Source: Taudactylus pleione
Taxonomy: Eukaryota > Chordata > Amphibia > Anura > Myobatrachidae
Direction: 5' to 3'
Assembly: GCA_031769625.1 (NCBI GenBank)
Contig: JAUIMM010000126.1
Coordinates: forward strand, 3,124,001 to 3,188,000
DNA length: 64,000 bases
The notes under the pieces were generated by a model, which was not told where the DNA came from, did not search any database, and saw only the letters and a list, made by a program, of their open reading frames with translations. The position numbers were made by a program, and so were the translations under genes. Every line of letters begins with the position of its first letter. Positions within the stretch are counted from its first letter, which is position 1. This document shows positions 36,501 through 42,987 of the stretch, one piece after another.

Positions 36501-39500
36501 GACTGCTATAATCTATTCTAATGCAGCAATGTGTATAAACCATGTCCTTGTCCTGCATTGTATTGTAAGTCACTGGTTTATTGTACACTTATTTGTTTGT
36601 ACTTCGTAAGGCGCTGCAGAACTCTTGTGGCGCCGTATAAATAAAGGATAATATAATTGTAAAATGTCTCCTGGTGGTGTTAAACCCAAACATACTGTAG
36701 CTATACCAAATGTATACTAATACTAGTACTAGTAGTTTTATTGATTAAATACTACTCCATATGCTTATATTGAATATTAAACCTAGTTTTTATTTGCTGT
36801 GTTTCTTAAGTAACAGGTCAATCTTATGAGAACATGGTAACAGAGATCATGTCCATGGGCTATGAGCGAGAGCAAGTTATTGCAGCCCTTAGAGCCAGCT
36901 TCAACAACCCTGATCGGGCTGTGGAGTATCTCCTTATGGTAAGCAATACTCTTCCCACAAATTCTTGTGCTATCTATATCACTATCTAGTTAAATTATTA
37001 ATCGTAAAGGTCCCTGTACCAAAATAAAACATATATTTTAGAACTACTAATCAAATAATGTAAACAGATATGTATATATGTAAAAGACACTTAATCAGAA
37101 AGGTAGATATTTCAGATAAAGTTGTGTTCCTGGAGTACGATATTTTTTCCCACACACAGCAGGCTTCCTGTCCATTAATTCCCATTAAATACACTGTAGC
37201 CAGCATCCCCTGTCCTTAATTTGTTGATAAAGCAGAAAATAGTTTGCACTCAGCTCCACAGCAAATGTTGTGGTAATCTCAAATTCTGTAAAAATTTGAT
37301 CTATTAAAACACTTTAATAAGGTAGCATGCTCTTTAGGTTCAATGGCCCTCTAAAAGAAATGCCAGTGTTGTACAAACATTGTTGATTTGCATCACATTT
37401 TTTTTAAAGAAAAAAATTCACATTTAAAATATTCATGTTCCATATACAGTCAGGTGCATAAATATTGGGACATTGACAGAGTTTTCATATTTTGGCCTCT
37501 ATTCACCACCACAATGGCTTTGAAATGAAACAAACAAGATGTGCTTTAACTGCAGACTTTCAGATTTAATTTGAGGGTAATTACATCCAAATCAGGTGAA
37601 CGGTGTAGGAATTACAAAGGTTTCTAGATGTGCCTCCCACTTTTTAAGGGGCCAAAAGTAATGGGACAAACTAAATAATCCTAAATCTAACTTTCACTTT
37701 TTAATACTTTGTTGCAAATCCTTTGCAGGCAATTACAGCCTGAAGTCTGGAAAGCATAAACATCACCAGACGCTGGGTTTCATCCCTGGTGATGCTCTGC
37801 CAGGCCTCTACTGCAAATGCCTTCGGCTCCTGCTTGTTCTTGGGGCATTTTCCCTTCAGTTTTGTCTTCATCAAGTGAAATGCATGCTCAATCGGATTCA
37901 GGTCAGGGGATTGACTTGGCCATTGCATAACATTCCACTTTTTAGCCTTAAAAAACTCTTTGGTTGCTTTTGCAGTATGCTTCGGGTCATTGTCCATCTG
38001 CACTGTGAAGCGCCGTCCAATGAGTTCTGAAGCATTTGACTGAATATGAGCATATAATATTGCCCGAAACACTTCAGAATTCATTCTGCTGCTTTTGTCA
38101 GCAGTCACCTCATCAAAAAATACAAGGGAACCAGTTCCATTGGCACCCATACATGCCCACGCCATGACACTACCACCACCATGCTTCACTGATGAGGTGG
38201 TATATTTTGGATCATGAGCAATTTCCTTTTCTTCCCATCACTCTGGTACAAGTTGATCTTTGTTTCATTTGTCCATAGGATGTTGTTCCAGAACTGTAAT
38301 GGCTTTTTTAGATGTTGTTTGGCAAACTGTAATCTGGTCTTCCTGTTTGTGGCTCACCAATGGTTTACATCTTGTGGTGAACCCTCTATATTCACTCTTG
38401 TGAAGTCTTCTCTTGATTGTTGATTTTGACACATATACACCTACCTCCTGGAGAGTGTTCTTGATTTGGCCAACTGTTGTGAAGGGTTTTTTCTTCACCA
38501 GGGAAATAATTCTTCTGTCATCCACCACAGTTGTTTTCCGTGGTCTTCCGGGTCTTTTGGTGTTGCTGAGCTCTCCGGTGCGTTCTTTCTTTTTAAGAAT
38601 GTTCCAAACAGTTGATTTGGCCACACCTAATGTTTTTGCTATCTCTCTGATGGGTTTGTTTTGATTTTTCAGCCTAATGATGGCTTGCTTCACTGATAGT
38701 GGCAGCTCTTTGGATCTCTTATTGAGAGTCGACAGCAACTGATTCCAAATGCAAATGTCACACCTAGAATTAACTCCAGACCTTTTTCCTGCTTCATTGA
38801 TAATGAAATAACGAGGTAATAGCCCACACCTGTCCATGAAATAGCTTCTGAGTTGATAGTCCCATTACTTTTGGCCCCTTAAAAAGTGGGAGGCACATAT
38901 TGAAACTGTTGTAATTCCTACACCGTTCATCTGATTTGGATGTAATTACCCTCAAATTAAATCTGAAAGTCTGCAGTTAAAGCACATCTTGTTTGTTTCA
39001 TTTCAAAGCCATTGTAGTGATGAATAGAGGCCAAAATATGAAAATTCTGTCAATGTCCCAATATTTATGCACCTGACTGTATGTTTTCCTGATACACATC
39101 CATTTTTGTCACTAGCTAGTAATGGCATGTTGATTCAAGCTGTTTAAGCTTTTTGTCCTATTTTTAGTTTGTAGAATGATCTACACTGTCCTGCAGATAC
39201 AATTTGTTTCCTTTTAACATATTCATTTCTGAGAAACATTACTAGCTGGTTGGGATGGTTTGGAAGATTTTCATGTACAGAAGTTTAGTCTAATTTGTGA
39301 ACACACTACTTTTAACTCATTAAGTGTATATTTATCTGTCTTCCTTTTGGAAGACTTTGCTACATTTTACCAATCCCAACCCCTATTATTATCCCTACGA
39401 CGGGAGCCCAGTGTACCGAACGAATGGGGGGGGGGGTTTAGGTTAGGGGCTCCCAGGGGACTTGGGGATAGGCACCCCCCCCCCTGCCCGGGAGGGTTAG

Positions 39501-42500
39501 GTCTAGGCTGCGGGGATGGGAGGATTAGGGTTAGGCACTGGGGGAGGTTAAGGTTAGGCACCCATAAGGGAGGTTTGGGGGGGGGGGAGGTTTACTTACC
39601 TAAATCCCCTGTCGGGATCCTCACTGCTGCCAGTCTTCCGGCATGTGGCCGGAGGTCATACATACTGATTCTGGACAATATCTCTTAAGTCCCACTAAAT
39701 CAACTCAATAACTTAAATGCTGGGATAGAAAAAAAAAACCTAAGCTTTAATCAAGTGTTCATTCCTATTTCCTTTAATGTAAACTAAAATGCAAAAATGA
39801 AGGTTCTACATTATGGTGTCCATGAGGGGACATTTTAAATGACTGCATCAGGCACCAGAAATGGATTGTCTTCATGTTTCAGGGAATACCAGGGGATCGA
39901 GAAGGTCAGGCAGTTGCTGAACCTCCCCAAGCTGTCAGTACAGCCCCTACTCAGCCTCTGCCAATGGCAGCTGGAGCTGCTGCAACGACTACTACACCTT
40001 CTACACCTTCAACTGGAGGTAAGGTTCTGTTACATATAGTTGTCTCATTCCTTGGTGTTTCTTTTTTTATATATATTTTTTTTTTGTTCTAAAAGTTTTT
40101 AATTTTGCTGCATGTTCCTACCATCATGTAGAAGTAGTGAGGAAATCAGGAACAAAATGTGATTGCAAAAACTTTGGCTTAATATAGCAACACATTTTTA
40201 ATTCTTGATTATGCAATGGCATTTTGTGTGTGATAAATGTACATTATTCATTTATTTTATTTCTAGGAAATCCCCTTGATTTCTTGCAGAATCAGCCTCA
40301 GTTTCAACAGATGAGGCAAATTATACAACAAAATCCTTCTTTGTTGCCGGCACTTCTACAGCAGATAGGACGGGAAAATCCCTCATTATTGCAGGTAATT
40401 TCACTCATTTGATAGCAATCCATAATGTTTTGTGAATTTCATTAATTTAGGTAGACCCTCTTGGTGTATAATTATTTTGAAATGTGTGAAGGTTTTCTAA
40501 GCATTCATTTTGCTTTGTAAGCACAATTACACATAAAGAGGAACGACTACATTGCTTTTTTTTTTTATGTGAGCAGACTGAGACCTAGTGGGGGAATAAA
40601 CAGCAGGAGACCAGGACATTGGCTCTGTAGATAAGCTAAAGCTCTGCAAATAAAGACATATGCCAGGACATATATTGCAAGGCAATAGTTACATTCCTGT
40701 TGCAGAAAGTGTATGTGTACATATAGACGGTTAGTCATCAGTTTTCATTATCGTGCCATTATTGATTTTTTATTTTATTTTTTTAAATTTGCGATTATCC
40801 ATACCTAGTCACTAATGGAGAGTAGATTGGACCTATTGGTAGCTGATCTTCATAAAAGTTGGTCTCTATTCAGCTTTTCTGACCCAATAATGTGTGGGTA
40901 AGCACAGTCCTTTCCCCTCCTCTGGAGCGTGCTCTCTCGTTAATCTCACTTTCATCCACTCTACCTAGCTTTAAACTTTCCTTAAAAACATTTACATTAG
41001 AGCCTACGAGCCCTACTCTTAACCTCTCACTCCCTTCTCCTGTCCAACTTGTCTCCTTCCCAGTTGACCTTGTAACTTTTCACACTACCTATAGAACGCA
41101 AGTTCTTTGTCATGGTCTTCCTCTTCCCCTTGTGCTAACCTTACCACCAGTGCTTCTGGTCTTCTGTCTCCTTCTTCCCTTCAGCCACTGACACTGTGTG
41201 CTCACCACACAGGATCATAGAGAGCTGGTGTGCGTCTCACCACTGCCTGCAAACTGTTACCTACAGCGAGTTGCCATAACCCTTTCTCTCGTCCTTGTCT
41301 GTCCATGTCTGTGATTTTATTTCTAATTTCTTATTTAATTTTATTTTTATGTGCATTGTGTGAATGCTGCATACTTTATTTGATTTTATGTTAAAGCTTG
41401 TGCAGCGCTGTGTACACCATCTCGCACCTAACAAATATAAGCTAATAATATCTCTTATATTCGTTATAGCACTTAGGTGAATATATAAATTCCAGTTGTG
41501 GGGAAAGTGTTCAGATATGTTGAAAGTGATTGGTTGATCATAAGTTTTTCTTACAAGTGCAGCGTTTTAAAAACTGTAACACTTTAACTATTTCTTCCCC
41601 AGATTTGTCCCATAGTTATCTTGCATAGCATAACACAATTGCTTTGTTACTTTTCATATAACAGCAAATTAGTCAACACCAGGAACAGTTCATTCAGATG
41701 TTAAATGATCCAGTCTCTGAATCTGCTGGTGGTCAGGGTGGAGGTGGAAGAGTAGCTGCCGAGGCTGGAAGTGGTCATATGAACTACATTCAAGTTACAC
41801 CTCAGGAAAAAGAAGCTATAGAAAGGGTAAGTAAATCGCCACCATACTGCAATCCTTTAGAAAAGTTAAGGCCCTAGTCACTGATGTAGCTTATTTTTGA
41901 CGGATCATCTATGAAATATACCCAACAGATAATGCCAGTGGATAGTGATGTCTGTTTTATTGGTTTTCTAAATGGAGATTGTGCAACCAGCTTAGTGTTT
42001 TGAATTATTTTGTTTCTAAATAGTTCATAACGCATTAATATAATTTTAACGTATTTTCCCAGTGTGGATCATAATGGGGGTAAAAGACATATTGGCTCAT
42101 ATTATGTTATTGGGGGGGAGCACGTACCATTTGTTGCACCACTGGTTGAAATCAGCTGTTTTGTACTTGATCTTACAGATGTGATATGCCAGTTTGTGCT
42201 GGGAAGACTTGTTTAACACTATAATACTATTTCTACTTCAGAGTCCATAGGGGTCCACAGGGTGACCTTGGGGTATAGGTGATGATGGGACTCCCTGGGG
42301 ATGCCAGCATGTGGAGCCAGGCACTGAGTCCTGCGCTTCCACTAGGCCCCCAGGGACAGCAGGCTGGAGGGATAACTGAAATGCTCCAGCATACCGGGGG
42401 CTAAACGCTGCCTAGGGGAAGGCTGTCTTCCCTATCTAACATCCAGCGGCTCCTCTCCGCTAAAGCGCACCTTTCCACTGCGGTCTGGCTACACTAAGCT

Positions 42501-42949
42501 GCTCTCCTCAGACCTCTCTGAGGTCTCCGGTGGACATTTTCTTGGATGGCAATGTCGCAGTTCTCTCTGGCCAGAGTGTGCCAGATCCCCCTGCATACCT
42601 CTCCCTTTTGCGTCAGTGTATGCAGCACTATTGCCTACCAGACACTGAGTCTGCGTAGTTGATTATAGTGCTATGGTGTAGGTTCATTTCTGCATGGTAT
42701 GTGACTTATGCTAGCGCTTTCTGTCTTTCTATTTTTTTCACAAACTGTAATTTCTTCCAACTGTCTCTCTGATTCATGCCCTGCTTACAGGTGTAGTCAG
42801 GGTGTTTCTGATATCTCACATATATAAAACTAGGTATTTGTGAGAATTGCCACATTCCGTTGTATGTTGCACTCTGCCATATCTGAGCAGTAAGCTCCTG
42901 TAGCTTGCCCAAGTGTCAGATTGGTCCATTAATTTGCCTTCCTACCTAG

Positions 42950-42987
<38 letters not shown>

